Source of the DNA: Herbaspirillum frisingense GSF30
Lineage (GTDB): Bacteria > Pseudomonadota > Gammaproteobacteria > Burkholderiales > Burkholderiaceae_D
Assembly: GCF_000300975.2 (NCBI RefSeq)
Contig: NZ_AEEC02000019.1
Coordinates: 50,316-114,315, forward strand
Direction: 5' to 3'
DNA length: 64,000 nt
Of the stretch, positions 44,378-54,283 are shown in pieces. The notes below the pieces were generated by a model. The model worked only from the letters and a program-made list of their open reading frames with translations, made no database searches and was not told where the DNA came from. A program made the translations under genes and the position numbers. Numbering within the stretch: the stretch's first letter is position 1; each line of letters opens with the position of its first letter.

Positions 44378-45013
44378 TCAATTCTTCGGCGCCGCGGCGT
44401 CGGTGATGATCTTCTTGTCGGCCGCCATCTCGGGGGCGACCACGCCCATCGAGACGACATACTTCAGGGCTGCATCGACCGACATGTCGAGTTCGATGGC
44501 ATCGGCACGCGGCAGCATCAGGAAGAAACCGGAGGTCGGGTTGGGCGTGGTGGGAACGTAGACGCTGATGAAGTCACCGGCCAGGTGGTTCTTCACCTCG
44601 CCACCCGGGGCGCCGGTCAGGAAGGCGATGGTCCACGAACCCTGGCGCGGATACTGGATCAGCACGGCCTTGCGGAAGGCATTGCCGGAGGGCGAAAAGA
44701 GCGTATCGGAGACCTGCTTGACGCTGGAATAGATCGACTTCACCACCGGAATGCGGGTCAGGAAACCTTCCCACACCAGCACCAGGCGACGCCCGATGAA
44801 GTTGCGCGCGGCCAGGCCGGTCAGGAACACGATCAGCAAGGTCAGGATCGCCCCCAGGCCGGGGATGTTGTGGCCCAGCCAGTGCTGCGGGCGCCAGGCC
44901 TCGGGCAGCAGCAGCAGTGACTGGTCCATGGTGCTGATGATCAGGTTCAGTACCCATAGCGTGATGGCCAGGGGAACCAGGATCAGCAGACCCGTGATGA
45001 AGTATTTGCGCAT
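44378..45013 (-). CDS. DUF502 family membrane protein
   Basis: The 211-residue product has two N-terminal membrane helices ([25 protein letters not shown], then [20 protein letters not shown]) and a cytoplasmic or periplasmic domain with [20 protein letters not shown] and the family mark [15 protein letters not shown] (here [12 protein letters not shown]). Its function is unknown; plant relatives (COV1-like) affect membrane transport. It stands between fmdB-like and aspS genes, a conserved order in Burkholderiales from memory. Confidence 0.88.
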   Translation of the reverse strand: MRKYFITGLLILVPLAITLWVLNLIISTMDQSLLLLPEAWRPQHWLGHNIPGLGAILTLLIVFLTGLAARNFIGRRLVLVWEGFLTRIPVVKSIYSSVKQVSDTLFSPSGNAFRKAVLIQYPRQGSWTIAFLTGAPGGEVKNHLAGDFISVYVPTTPNPTSGFFLMLPRADAIELDMSVDAALKYVVSMGVVAPEMAADKKIITDAAAPKN

Positions 45014-45031
45014 GGGGGAAGGAAGGCCTCG

Positions 45032-45400
45032 TTAGCTTGCGCTGGGGGTAGATGGCGCAGCAGGCGCCGGCGCTGCCGCTGGTGCTGGCGTGGCGGCCGC
45101 CGGGGCCGATGTGGCCGCGGGTGCTGAAGCAGCCGCGTCACCTGCTGCGGCCGGAGCCTCGCTGGCGCCGGCAATGCCGGTGCCGGTGGCGCCCTTGCTG
45201 TTGGCGCTACCACTGCCGTTGCCGCGGAAATCGGTGACATACCAGCCGGAACCCTTCAACTGGAAGCCGGCTGCAGTGAGCTGCTTCCTGAAGCTGTCCT
45301 GGTGGCAGGAGGGGCAAACGGTCAACGCATCGTCGGAGATCTTCTGCAAGACATCCTTGGCAAAACCACACGCTTCGCAGCGATACGCGTAAATGGGCAT
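45032..45400 (-). CDS. FmdB-family zinc ribbon protein
   Basis: The 122-residue product starts with the FmdB zinc ribbon: MPIYAYRCEACGFAKDVLQK with CxxC, then VCPSCHQDSFRKQLTAAGF with the second CxxC. After GSGWYVTDFR it has a long low-complexity Ala/Pro/Thr tail. The zinc ribbon probably binds nucleic acid or regulates. It is the first gene of the group with DUF502 and aspS (18-bp gap). The coding GC content of the tail is very high due to the Ala/Pro codons. Confidence 0.9.
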   Translation of the reverse strand: MPIYAYRCEACGFAKDVLQKISDDALTVCPSCHQDSFRKQLTAAGFQLKGSGWYVTDFRGNGSGSANSKGATGTGIAGASEAPAAAGDAAASAPAATSAPAAATPAPAAAPAPAAPSTPSAS

Positions 45401-45580
45401 GACTAACTCCGCAAAAAACTTCCAAAACCCTGAATTATAAAGGCTTTTGGCGGAGTTTTAGTGAACCGGCCAGCGGCGGCGATGCTGGCGCGCGACGGCA
45501 TGCCCCGCCGCGCCGGCAAAGTGTTTGCTTTTGGGAAAGTTTCGGGGCCTGCCCTCCCCCTACCCTGCCCCGGTGGGCAG

Positions 45581-46975
45581 TCAGCCTTCGACGGGAGCGG
45601 CGCGGCTGCTGCGCAGGGTGTCGAGGAATTCGCGGCACCACCAGTGAACGTCGAACTGGCGGATGTTTTCCATCAAGGCAGCATGGCGCTCGCGCCGCTC
45701 GGACTGCGACATCTGCAAGGCCTGCTGGATCACCTGGGCCGCCCCGTGGGTGTCGTAGGGGTTGATGATGAGCGCCTGCTTCATCTGCTCGGCCGCGCCG
45801 GCAAAGCGCGACAACACCAGCACGCCGGGGTCGTCCTCGTCCTGGGCGGCGACGAATTCCTTGGCCACCAGGTTCATGCCATCGCGCAAGGGCGTGACCA
45901 ACGCGACCGCGCAGGCGCGGTACAGGCCCGGCAGGCGGCGGCGGGCCACGGTGCGGTGGATGTAGCGGATCGGCATCCAGTCAAAGTCGCCGAAATCGCC
46001 GTTGATGGAGCCGCACAGGCTTTCCAGCTCGCGCTGGATGTCGCCATAGGCTTCCACGTCTTCGCGGCTGGGCGAGGCGATCTGCAGCAGGGTGGCGCTG
46101 TGACGGTTTTCCGGATACAGGCGCAGCAGTTCGCGGAAGGCCCGGATGCGCTGCGGCAGGCCCTTGGAATAATCCAGCCGGTCCACCCCGATCAGCAGGC
46201 GGCGGCGCGAATATTCGGCCTTGGTACTTTCATAGGTGTCGCGCGCTTCCTTGGCCTGGCCCAGGCGCTGGAATTCGGCCACGTCGATGCCGATCGGGAA
46301 GGCATTGGCATGCACCGTGCGGTTGAAGGCGCGGAACTGGTTGGGGCCGACCGGCTCGGCCGTGGCTTCGGCCTGCACATACTGCGCGAAGTGCTGCAGG
46401 TCGGCGTGATTCTGGAAGCCCACCAGATCGTAGGCGAACAGCGCCCGCATCAGCCATTCGTGGGAGGGAATGGCGGTCAGGATGGGCGGCGGCGGCAGCG
46501 GGATGTGCAGGAAGAAGCCGATGCGCGCCTCGCAGCCCATGGCGCGCAACTCGGCGGCCAGCGGGATGAGGTGGTAGTCGTGGATCCAGACGATGTCATC
46601 GCGCTTCAACAGCGGGAACAGCTTGCGCGCAAACAGCTGGTTCACGCGCCGATAGCCGCCCAGATGGCCGGCCTCGAAGTGCGCCAGGTCGAGCCGGTAG
46701 TGGAACACCGGCCACAGCACGCCGTTGGCATAGCCACGGTAGTAGGCGTCGTGGTCTTCCTGCGACAGGTCCAGCTCGGCCAGGGTCACGCTACCGGCCT
46801 GGTTCACGCGCAGCTCGCCCTCGCCGGGCGTGCCGTTCTCGACCACCTTGCCGCTCCAGCCGAACCACAGGCCGCCGGTCTTCTTCAGGGTTTCGCCCAG
46901 CGCCACCGCCAGGCCGCCAGCGGCGGGCTTGCGGGGATCGGCCAGGCGATTGGATACAACAACGAGTCGCGACAT
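45581..46975 (-). CDS. otsA: trehalose-6-phosphate synthase (GT20)
   Basis: The 464-residue product has the GT20 marks: [42 protein letters not shown], and [18 protein letters not shown]. It joins UDP-glucose and glucose 6-phosphate to make trehalose 6-phosphate. The start overlaps the stop of the GH15 gene (TGATG), so translation is coupled. It is the third gene of the otsB-GH15-otsA operon. A small CTGCCC/GGGCAG hairpin abuts the stop at 45565-45580. Length is normal. Confidence 0.95.
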   Translation of the reverse strand: MSRLVVVSNRLADPRKPAAGGLAVALGETLKKTGGLWFGWSGKVVENGTPGEGELRVNQAGSVTLAELDLSQEDHDAYYRGYANGVLWPVFHYRLDLAHFEAGHLGGYRRVNQLFARKLFPLLKRDDIVWIHDYHLIPLAAELRAMGCEARIGFFLHIPLPPPPILTAIPSHEWLMRALFAYDLVGFQNHADLQHFAQYVQAEATAEPVGPNQFRAFNRTVHANAFPIGIDVAEFQRLGQAKEARDTYESTKAEYSRRRLLIGVDRLDYSKGLPQRIRAFRELLRLYPENRHSATLLQIASPSREDVEAYGDIQRELESLCGSINGDFGDFDWMPIRYIHRTVARRRLPGLYRACAVALVTPLRDGMNLVAKEFVAAQDEDDPGVLVLSRFAGAAEQMKQALIINPYDTHGAAQVIQQALQMSQSERRERHAALMENIRQFDVHWWCREFLDTLRSSRAAPVEG

Positions 46976-48864
46976 CAGATCACCGCCTCCCATGACGCCG
47001 ACAGGCGCATTGCACAGTTGATGATGCCCACCATCGAATAGGTCTGCGGGAAATTGCCCCACATCTGGCGCGTGACCGGATGGGTGTCCTCGGACAGCAG
47101 GCCCAGGTGGTTGCGGGCATCCAGCATGGCCTGGAAGATTTCACGGGCCTGCTCCTTGCGGCCGATGCGGGCCAGCGCATCAATACGCCAGAAGGTGCAG
47201 ATATTGAAGGCGGTCTCGGGCCGGCCGAAGTCGTCCGGCGCTTCGTAGCGGCGCATGTAGGGGCCATCGCAGAGCGACTTTTCCAGGGCTTCGACGGTGG
47301 AAATGAAGCGCTTGTCGGTCGGCGCAATCAGGCCCACCTCCACCATCAGCAACACGCTGGCATCGAGATCACGGCCACCGAAGCTTTCGGCATAGGCCTG
47401 GCGCTGCTCGTTCCAGGCTTCGGTGAGGATACGGTCGCCGATTTCCTTGGCCCGGTCGCCCCAATAGCGGGCCCGCTCGGGCAGGTCGACCCGCGCGGCG
47501 ATCTTGGCCAGGCGATCACACGCGGCCCAGCTCATCAATGCTGATGATGTATGGATGCGCGAGCGGGTACGCAGCTCCCACATGCCGGCATCAGGCTGGC
47601 TGTAAACCTCGTAGGCGCGTTCGCCGACGGCTTCCAGATGCTGGAAATGCTCGGCCCCGGCGCGATGATGCAGACGCATGTCGTGGAAGGCCTGGGCCGC
47701 GCCCAGCACGATATTGCCGTAGACATCATGCTGGAAGTGTTCGTAGGCCTGGTTGCCCACGCGAACCGGCTGGTGGTGCTGGTAGCCCGGCAGATGGTCC
47801 AGGATCTGCTCGGGCAGCGCTTCTTCCAGCCCGATGCCATACAGCGGCTGCACATGGCCGCCGCCGGAGCGCACCACCACGTTGGTCAGCCAGCGCAGGT
47901 AGTCTTCCATGGTCCCCAGTTCGGACAGGCTGTTCAGGGCGCGCACCACGAAGAAGGCGTCGCGCAGCCAGCAATAGCGATAGTCCCAGTTGCGCTGGCT
48001 GCCCGGCGCCTCGGGCACGCTGGTGGTCATGGCGGCGATGATGGCGCCGGTGTCCTCAAAGACCGAGAGCTTCAGGGTGATGGCCGCACGGATCACCGCA
48101 TCCTGCCACTCCAGCGGCGTGGCCAGGGCGCGGCTCCAGTTGCGCCAGTAGGCGGTGGTTTCCTGTTCGAAATCGCGCGCGGTGTCGTTGATGCCGCCGT
48201 GCAGGGTTTCGTCCGGGCCCAGGATGAAGTTATAGGGGCGGCTGACCACGAAGGCGGTCTCGTCGACGATGTAGCTGATCGGCGCATCGGTGTTCAGGCG
48301 CAGGGTCTGCTCGGGACCGACATAGCGGATGTGGTTGCTGCCGCGGGTCTGCGCGGGGATATCACGGCCCCAGTCGAAGCGCGGACGCAACACCACCCGC
48401 ATGCGCGGCGCGCCGGAGAGCGGATGGATGCGGCGCACCAGCTGCAGCGGGCGGAAGAAGCGGCCACGGCTCTGGAAGCGCGGCGCCAGGTCGGTGATTT
48501 CGATGCCCTGCCCCAGCGTATCGTAGAGCCGGGTGCGCAGCACGGCGGTATTGGGTTCGTACCACTGCTCGCTGTGGGAGAAATTCTCCAGCTGGAAGGC
48601 CCACAGCGCGCCATTGTCGGTGGGGTCCAGCAGGGCATTGAAGACCGGGTCGCCATCGAAACGCGGCAGGCAGCACCAGACGATGCGGCCCATCTTGTCC
48701 ACCAGCGCCGAGAAGGCACAGTTGCCGATCACCCCCAGGTCCAGCGAGGAGGTGGAGGGCATGTCGTGCGCCTGGGCGGCCAGGTGCGGCTGTTCGGAAT
48801 GCTGGGTCTGCGAGTGCGGTTGCGGCTGCGCTTCCTGTTGTGGGTCGGGGCTGGGCTGGCTCAT
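46975..48864 (-). CDS. glycoside hydrolase family 15 protein (glucoamylase or trehalase)
   Basis: The 629-residue product has an N-terminal beta-sandwich (LGVIGNCAFSALVDKMGRIVWCCLPRFD) and the six-barrel catalytic domain with WDYRYCWLRDAFFVV, QPLYGIGLE and the C-terminal EDTHPVTRQMWGNFPQTYSMVG, where the Glu of SED/EDTHP is the usual base region. Family 15 members hydrolyse alpha-glucosides, and some bacterial members act on trehalose. Its place between otsB and otsA suggests trehalose turnover or trimming of glucan stores under osmotic stress. The first 25 residues are Gln/His-rich and likely disordered. It is cytoplasmic (no signal peptide). Confidence 0.9.
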   Translation of the reverse strand: MSQPSPDPQQEAQPQPHSQTQHSEQPHLAAQAHDMPSTSSLDLGVIGNCAFSALVDKMGRIVWCCLPRFDGDPVFNALLDPTDNGALWAFQLENFSHSEQWYEPNTAVLRTRLYDTLGQGIEITDLAPRFQSRGRFFRPLQLVRRIHPLSGAPRMRVVLRPRFDWGRDIPAQTRGSNHIRYVGPEQTLRLNTDAPISYIVDETAFVVSRPYNFILGPDETLHGGINDTARDFEQETTAYWRNWSRALATPLEWQDAVIRAAITLKLSVFEDTGAIIAAMTTSVPEAPGSQRNWDYRYCWLRDAFFVVRALNSLSELGTMEDYLRWLTNVVVRSGGGHVQPLYGIGLEEALPEQILDHLPGYQHHQPVRVGNQAYEHFQHDVYGNIVLGAAQAFHDMRLHHRAGAEHFQHLEAVGERAYEVYSQPDAGMWELRTRSRIHTSSALMSWAACDRLAKIAARVDLPERARYWGDRAKEIGDRILTEAWNEQRQAYAESFGGRDLDASVLLMVEVGLIAPTDKRFISTVEALEKSLCDGPYMRRYEAPDDFGRPETAFNICTFWRIDALARIGRKEQAREIFQAMLDARNHLGLLSEDTHPVTRQMWGNFPQTYSMVGIINCAMRLSASWEAVI

Positions 48865-48939
48865 GGTTCCTCGTGCTCTGTTCTGTGGGTCAGATTTCTT
48901 GATGGAAGGCGATGATGGGCGCGTGCTGCGCCCGGGCGG

Positions 48940-49686
48940 TCATCCGCTGAGGCTGCGTGCGGGGATGGCCTCTCGCAGCAAGGCCAGCACCGCGGCCGGA
49001 TCGGCCAGCCGCTGCTGCGCCTGACTGGGGCCGGTACCGACCTTGATGCCCAGGCCGCCATAGGTCTCGGCCTGGGCGATGGCGAAGCCGGCTTCATCGG
49101 TCACGTCGTCACCGATGAAGACCGGGCGACGCCCGCGGAAAGGCGCTTCATGCAGGAACGCCGCCACCGCGTCACCCTTGTTGATGTGGGGCTTGGCCTC
49201 CACCACCATCTTGCCGTGCAGCATGGAAAAGCCGGGTTCGTGGCGCAGGGCGTCCATCATGGTTTCCACGCAGCGCTGCTCCAGGTGGGCGGCGTGCCGG
49301 TAGTGCAGCGCCAGCGCGCCGCGCTTGAGTTCCAGCTGCAGACCGGGATTGCCCTGCACCAGCGGCAGCAGGCGCTCGCGCAGGTGATGCGCGTCCGGCA
49401 CCGGCTGCTGGAGGATGCGGCCATCGGCGGTACGCCGTTCGGCGCCATGCACGCCCGCGGCCGGCAGGCGCAACGGCGCCAGGAAGAAGTCGAGTTGGTC
49501 CAGGGGGCGGCCGCTGACGATGGCCAGCGCGCCGTCCGATTCTTGTTGTAGTCGCTGCAACAGCGTGATCAGTTCCGGCGGCACCACGATCTCTTCGGGT
49601 TGTGGCGCCAGTTCGACCAGGGTGCCGTCGAAATCCAGAAACAACGCATCGGCAGCAAAATCGTAGGGGCGAGTTTGCTCAGTCAT
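48940..49686 (-). CDS. otsB: trehalose-6-phosphate phosphatase
   Basis: The 248-residue product has HAD motifs of OtsB: ALFLDFDGTLVELAPQ, LAIVSGRPLDQLD, GVHGAERR, and FIGDDVTDEAGFAIA near the end. It removes phosphate from trehalose 6-phosphate. It is the first gene of the operon and lies 75 bp upstream of the GH15 gene. A palindrome upstream (49752-49765) may be regulatory. Confidence 0.94.
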   Translation of the reverse strand: MTEQTRPYDFAADALFLDFDGTLVELAPQPEEIVVPPELITLLQRLQQESDGALAIVSGRPLDQLDFFLAPLRLPAAGVHGAERRTADGRILQQPVPDAHHLRERLLPLVQGNPGLQLELKRGALALHYRHAAHLEQRCVETMMDALRHEPGFSMLHGKMVVEAKPHINKGDAVAAFLHEAPFRGRRPVFIGDDVTDEAGFAIAQAETYGGLGIKVGTGPSQAQQRLADPAAVLALLREAIPARSLSG

Positions 49687-49751
49687 GTCATTTCAGGTTG
49701 ATGGAAAGCAAATAAGTTCCGATAACCTCTCGAATTATTACTATTTTGACA

Positions 49752-49765
49752 TCGAATTAATTCGA
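49752..49765. promoter_or_regulatory. 14-bp perfect palindrome upstream of otsB
   Basis: TCGAATT followed by its complement AATTCGA, 65 bp upstream of the otsB start. A partial copy, TCGAATTA, occurs nearer the gene at about 49732. The AT-rich stretch on either side could hold a promoter; no clear -35/-10 was fixed. Confidence 0.4.
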
Positions 49766-49834
49766 AAAGCCCGGCCGTAGACTCACTTTGACAGCACGGT
49801 TTGCATCAGTTCTTGCCGGCCGCGCAAAAAGAAA

Positions 49835-49867
49835 AACGGTCGCGCGGCAGAGCCGGGCGACCGTTTC
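49835..49867 (-). terminator. Rho-independent terminator of the sodium:solute symporter gene
   Basis: AAACGGTCGC pairs with GCGACCGTTT across a 13-nt loop. The minus strand continues TTTTTCTTTTTG. It is 17 bp past the symporter stop. Confidence 0.88.
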
Positions 49868-49884
49868 AGGCTGGCAAGAAGAAC

Positions 49885-51342
49885 TCAGGACTGGACCGTT
49901 CCCTCGGCCGGTACCACGGCGATGGGGGCCACCGGTGCCAGCACCTGGGGCATGAGCGATCCGACCACCATGCCGCCGATGGAGAACAGCAGGCCGGCCA
50001 GTTGCGGCGGCCAGAGGCCTTCCGGAGCGGTGTATTCCAGCGTGATCCAGGACACCAGGCCCAGCACCATGGCCATCAATGCACCCTGGCGGGTGGCGCG
50101 CTGCCAGTAGACGCCGAAGGCCAGGGGCACGAAGGCCGCCACCAAGGTGACCTTGTAGGCGTTCTCGACCATTTCATAGATGCTGGACTGGCTGTTCAGC
50201 GCCAGCGCGGTAACACCGATGGTGAAGACCAGCACCACGGCGCGCATGGTGAAGAGGAATTCACGGTCGTTCTTCCAGGGACGAATTTCCTTGAGCACGT
50301 TTTCGGTGAAGGTCACCGAGGGGGCCAGGAGGGTCGCGCTGGCGCAGCTCTTGATGGCCGACAACAGGGCGCCGAAGAACATCACCTGGGCGAAGACCGG
50401 CATCTTTTCCATGATCAGGGTCGGCAGGACCAGCTGGGAATCGGTCTCCAGCAGGCGCGAGACCATGGCGGGGTCGATCAGCGTGGCCGAGTAGGCCAGG
50501 AAGATGGGGATGAAGACGAAGAAGAAATAGATCACGCCGCCCAGGATGGAGGCATTGCGGGCCACGTTTTCGTTCTTGGACGACATCACCCGCTGGAACA
50601 CGTCCTGCTGCGGGATCGAGCCCAGCATCATGGTGATCCAGGCGGCGAAGAACCACAGCACGTCCTTGAGCTCGGCGGCCGGCCAGAAATTGAACTTGCC
50701 GGCCTCGGCCGCATGCCCGATCACCACGCCGGGACCGCCGACCATGCCCGAGACTTCGTAGCCGATGTAGAGCATGCCGACCACCACGATGATCATCTGC
50801 AGGAAGTCGGTGATGGCCACGGCCCACATGCCGCCCATGAGGGTATAGATCAGCACGCTGCCGGCACCGATGATCATGCCCCAGTGCATGGGGATGTAGC
50901 CGCCCGAGACGACGTTGAAGACCAGGCCCAGGGCCTTGATCTGCGCGGCCACCCAGCCCAGGTAGGAAATGACGATACAGATCGTCACCAGCATCTCGGC
51001 AGCGCGGCCGAAGCGCTTCTTGTAGTAGTCGCCGATGGTCAGAAGATTCATCCGGTACAGGCGCTTGGCGAAGAAGACGCCGACCAGGATCAGGCACAGC
51101 GAAGAGCCGAAGGGATCGGCCACGATGCCGCCCAGGCCCTCCTTGAGGAAGGTGGAAGACACCCCCAGCACCGCTTCCGAACCGAACCAGGTCGCAAACA
51201 CGGTCGCGGTCACCACCGACATCGGCAGCGAGCGGCCGGCGACGGCATAGTCCTTCGAACTCTTGACGTATCGGGTGGCATACAGACCGATGGCCACCGA
51301 GATGACCCAGTAGAGGACGACGAACCAGAGCAGTGCATTCAT
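49885..51342 (-). CDS. sodium:solute symporter (SSS family)
   Basis: The 485-residue product has about thirteen membrane spans. Family marks include the N-terminal VVTATVFATWFGSEAVLGVSS, RMNLLTIGDYYKKRFGR after span 3, YIPMHWGMIIGAGSVLIYTLMGGMWAVAITDFLQM, and SCASATLLAPSVTFTENVLK. It would move an organic solute inward with sodium; proline, pantothenate or an organic acid are all possible. AAGGAAAAAGGC precedes the ATG at 51342. The gene is monocistronic with its own terminator. Confidence 0.88.
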   Translation of the reverse strand: MNALLWFVVLYWVISVAIGLYATRYVKSSKDYAVAGRSLPMSVVTATVFATWFGSEAVLGVSSTFLKEGLGGIVADPFGSSLCLILVGVFFAKRLYRMNLLTIGDYYKKRFGRAAEMLVTICIVISYLGWVAAQIKALGLVFNVVSGGYIPMHWGMIIGAGSVLIYTLMGGMWAVAITDFLQMIIVVVGMLYIGYEVSGMVGGPGVVIGHAAEAGKFNFWPAAELKDVLWFFAAWITMMLGSIPQQDVFQRVMSSKNENVARNASILGGVIYFFFVFIPIFLAYSATLIDPAMVSRLLETDSQLVLPTLIMEKMPVFAQVMFFGALLSAIKSCASATLLAPSVTFTENVLKEIRPWKNDREFLFTMRAVVLVFTIGVTALALNSQSSIYEMVENAYKVTLVAAFVPLAFGVYWQRATRQGALMAMVLGLVSWITLEYTAPEGLWPPQLAGLLFSIGGMVVGSLMPQVLAPVAPIAVVPAEGTVQS

Positions 51343-51615
51343 GCCTTTTTCCTTGCAGGGAAGGGAAGAAAAACGCGCATTATAGCGGCAAGTCAACGGC
51401 AAAAACCGTTCGCAAAACCGCTTGCGGCAAGACTTTTCATCTGTCGTGGGGGGACCACAGGCGGGCTTGCCGTCATGCGCCGACGGCCTTCAGGCAAGCA
51501 AGAATTGCTCCCGGCTGGGCGCGCCCCGTGAGGGCGGTACCGGCCGGGCCGTATCTGACAATCCAGACAATCCGGAAAGGGGGATGGGAGAAAGAGGTGC
51601 TGCAGCGGCGCCGGC

Positions 51616-52530
51616 TCAGGCGCCTTCGTTATTGCGCTCGTAGGAGGGGCAGCCATTCTTGCCCCACTTGCCGTCGCATAGCTTCCACAGGCAGCTTTCG
51701 CGGGCGAACAGCGACAGCGCGCTGCATTGCTTGACCTGCTCTGCCAGGGATGGCGCAGCCGGAGTCGCCACCGCTGGCGGTGGGGTGACCGCCGCCTGGG
51801 CACGCTCGGCCTGGGCGCGGGCATTGGCCAGTTGTGCCTCGGCTTCGCGCCGGCGTTGTTCGCGCAGGGCCAGGGCGGCATCCTCGCGGCGATGACGGGC
51901 CTCGGCGGCGGCGCGCTTCTGTGCCAGCAGACGCGCCTTTTCATCGGCTTCCTGCTGCAACTGGGCGATGGCGTCAGGTCCGGGTGCCTCCAGGCTGGCC
52001 GCTGCGCTGCTTTCTTCGACAGCCGGCTGGGCTGCGGCAGCAGGTGCTACCGGCGCGGGCCGGGAAAAGCTCGGCAATTGCGTCAGCATCGGCTTGAGCG
52101 AGCGTTGCGGCCATTGCGCACCCAGCCACAGGGCCAGGCCGATGATGGCTAGCGTCAACAGCGAGACCAGCAGGGCGCCACGGGTGGAGGCTGCCACCTG
52201 CGGTTCGCTGCGCGGGCCGCTGGGCGCCGGGCGGCGGCTCGCCTCGGGCTGCTCCTGTGCCACGCGTTCGGTGCGCATCGTGGCTTCCTCGCCGGCGGCG
52301 GTCACCACGGCGGCCGTGACGGCAGCTGCAGCCACGGCGGCGGCGGTGATATGCGAGGCGCGGACTTCGAGCTCCTCGACGCTGGGCGCGCTTGATGCTG
52401 GGCTTGATGCTGCGGATGATGATGCGGTGGATGTGGAGGCGCCAGGATGCGCAGGCGCCAGGTCGCCTTCGGCGCCCTCGCCGTGCACCCGCTTGTCGCG
52501 ATCTCCCTCTGTGCGTTCCAGGACTTGCAT
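51616..52530 (-). CDS. single-pass membrane protein with Ala-rich coiled coil and Cys-rich end
   Basis: The 304-residue product has a low-complexity Ala/Ser/Thr N-terminal third, one membrane helix (GALLVSLLTLAIIGLALWLG, near residue 128), a coiled coil rich in Ala, Arg, Glu and Gln (about 190-255), and a short C-terminal motif with ARESCLWKLCDGKWGKNGCP. The last motif is a repeated theme in Burkholderiales proteins of unknown function, by memory. The Cys could form disulfides in the periplasm. The start at 52530 has AGGGGAATTCC; ten more codons are open upstream. No function is offered. Confidence 0.6.
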   Translation of the reverse strand: MQVLERTEGDRDKRVHGEGAEGDLAPAHPGASTSTASSSAASSPASSAPSVEELEVRASHITAAAVAAAAVTAAVVTAAGEEATMRTERVAQEQPEASRRPAPSGPRSEPQVAASTRGALLVSLLTLAIIGLALWLGAQWPQRSLKPMLTQLPSFSRPAPVAPAAAAQPAVEESSAAASLEAPGPDAIAQLQQEADEKARLLAQKRAAAEARHRREDAALALREQRRREAEAQLANARAQAERAQAAVTPPPAVATPAAPSLAEQVKQCSALSLFARESCLWKLCDGKWGKNGCPSYERNNEGA

Positions 52531-52802
52531 GGAATTCCCCTGTGTTGCGCTACCGACCACCGTCCCGGTGGCATGGTCTTCTCCCTGTCGTCCTGTGGCC
52601 TGTTGGCTTGCCTGGTCTCCGGTGGCGCGTTGCTGCTCGCGCGCCAGGCTTGTCGAGATGCGTTATTTGTTCTTTGGACGGACGGCTATTTTGCGCCCAA
52701 ATTTCTGAAAGGCAAAACAAAAATGCGGCTCTGCAAAAAATATCTGAGGCCCAGCACCGGCGCGTATTGCCGGCCGATCAATAAACGCTGTTGAAAAGGA
52801 AA

Positions 52803-52828
52803 CGGCAGCCGCGTTTCCGGGGCTGCCG
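52803..52828 (-). terminator. hairpin terminator of lysA
   Basis: CGGCAGCC pairs with GGCTGCCG around a 10-nt loop, 22 bp past the lysA stop. The minus strand then reads GTTTCCTTTTC, a moderate T-tract. The rest of the 319-bp gap up to 52531 shows no gene. Confidence 0.65.
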
Positions 52829-52849
52829 CTTATTGGAACGACAACAAAC

Positions 52850-54151
52850 TCAGTCGACGATCTTTTCCAGCGCAAACAGATCGGCCGGCTGCTCGCGCTG
52901 GCGGACCAGATGCACCTGCGTGCCATCGACCAGCACCTCGGCGGCGCGGCCGCGGGTGTTGTAGTTGGAGGCCATGGTCATGCCGTAGGCGCCGGCCGAC
53001 ATCAGGGCCAGCAGGTCGCCTTCGCCAATGGCCAGCTCACGCGAGCGTGCCAGCCAGTCACCGGATTCGCAGACCGGACCGACCACATCATAGATGCGTG
53101 CCTGGCCGGCATTTTCCTTGACGGTCTTCACGCCGTGCCAGGCTTCATACATGGCCGGGCGCATCAGATCATTCATGGCGGCGTCGACCACGGCGAAATT
53201 CTTGCCTTCGCCATGCTTGAGGTATTGCACCTCGGTCAGCAGCAGGCCGGCATTGCCGACTACCGAACGGCCGGGTTCGAACATGACCTGGATCGGACGG
53301 CCGTCGTACTTGCTGGCGCGCCAGGCGTCGACCCGGGCGAACACGCGGGCCAGGTAGTCGCCGATGGCCACCGGTTGCTCGTCGTCGTAGCGGATGCCGA
53401 TGCCACCGCCGATGTCGAGGTGATGGATGTGAATGCCCTCGGCTTCCAGCGTGTCGACCATGTCGATGACCTTGTCCAGCGCTTCCAGCAGCGGCGAGTC
53501 GTCCAGCAATTGCGAACCGATGTGGCAATCGATGCCGACCACCTCGATATTGGGCAGGGCGGCGGCGGCACGGTAGCAGTTCAGCGCATCTTCATAGGCC
53601 ACGCCAAACTTGTTTTCCTTCAGGCCGGTGGAGATGTAGGGGTGGGTCTTGGCATCCACATTCGGGTTCACCCGCAACGAGATGCGGGCGCGCTTGCCCA
53701 GGGCGCCGGCCACTTCGTTCAGGCGCGCCACCTCGGGGATGGATTCGACGTTGAAGCAGAGGATGTCATGTTCCAGGGCCAGCTTCATCTCGTCGCGGCC
53801 CTTGCCGACGCCCGAGAAGATCACCTTGCGGGCATCGCCGCCGGCAGCCACCACGCGCAGCAGCTCACCGCCGGAGACGATGTCGAAGCCCGAACCCAGA
53901 CGGCCCAGGAGGTTCAGCACCGCCAGGTTGGAGTTGGACTTGACCGAATAGCACACCAGCGCCCCACCCCTTGCATCATTGGCACCTTCGGCACGACCGG
54001 CCTTGCGGCAGGCGTCGGCATAGGCCGTGAAGTTCTCGACCAGGGCAGCCTTGGAATAGACGTAGAGCGGCGTACCGAACTGCTCGGCCAGCGCCTGCAG
54101 CGAAACCTGTTCGGCGTGCAGAGCGCCATTGCGGTAGGAAAAGTGGGACAT
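52850..54151 (-). CDS. lysA: diaminopimelate decarboxylase
   Basis: The 433-residue PLP enzyme has Lys71 in LVCYSVKSNSNLAVL, GSGFDIVSGGEL, IDCHIGSQL, HHLDIGGGIGIRY, FEPGRSVVGNAG and the specificity element VGPVCESGDWLA, with AGAYGMTMASNYN near the end. It makes L-lysine from meso-diaminopimelate. It follows the lptM-type lipoprotein gene on the same strand; this order is widely conserved in Proteobacteria. Length is typical. Confidence 0.96.
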   Translation of the reverse strand: MSHFSYRNGALHAEQVSLQALAEQFGTPLYVYSKAALVENFTAYADACRKAGRAEGANDARGGALVCYSVKSNSNLAVLNLLGRLGSGFDIVSGGELLRVVAAGGDARKVIFSGVGKGRDEMKLALEHDILCFNVESIPEVARLNEVAGALGKRARISLRVNPNVDAKTHPYISTGLKENKFGVAYEDALNCYRAAAALPNIEVVGIDCHIGSQLLDDSPLLEALDKVIDMVDTLEAEGIHIHHLDIGGGIGIRYDDEQPVAIGDYLARVFARVDAWRASKYDGRPIQVMFEPGRSVVGNAGLLLTEVQYLKHGEGKNFAVVDAAMNDLMRPAMYEAWHGVKTVKENAGQARIYDVVGPVCESGDWLARSRELAIGEGDLLALMSAGAYGMTMASNYNTRGRAAEVLVDGTQVHLVRQREQPADLFALEKIVD

Positions 54152-54283
54152 GGATATCCGGGAAATCTGAAATCTGAACTGTTGGGGAATCCGGCGCCGA
54201 CCGCGCTGGACGGGTTCGGCACCGCTTTGCGGCTATTTTGCGATATTGCCTGCGCGGCCCTCGGGGTCACGCAGCGGGAAGGC

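Noticed and set aside
51343..51615. possible small gene between the symporter and the coiled-coil protein
   Set aside because: Open frames on both strands lack ribosome sites and motifs; only a weak GC-rich hairpin near 51520 was seen.
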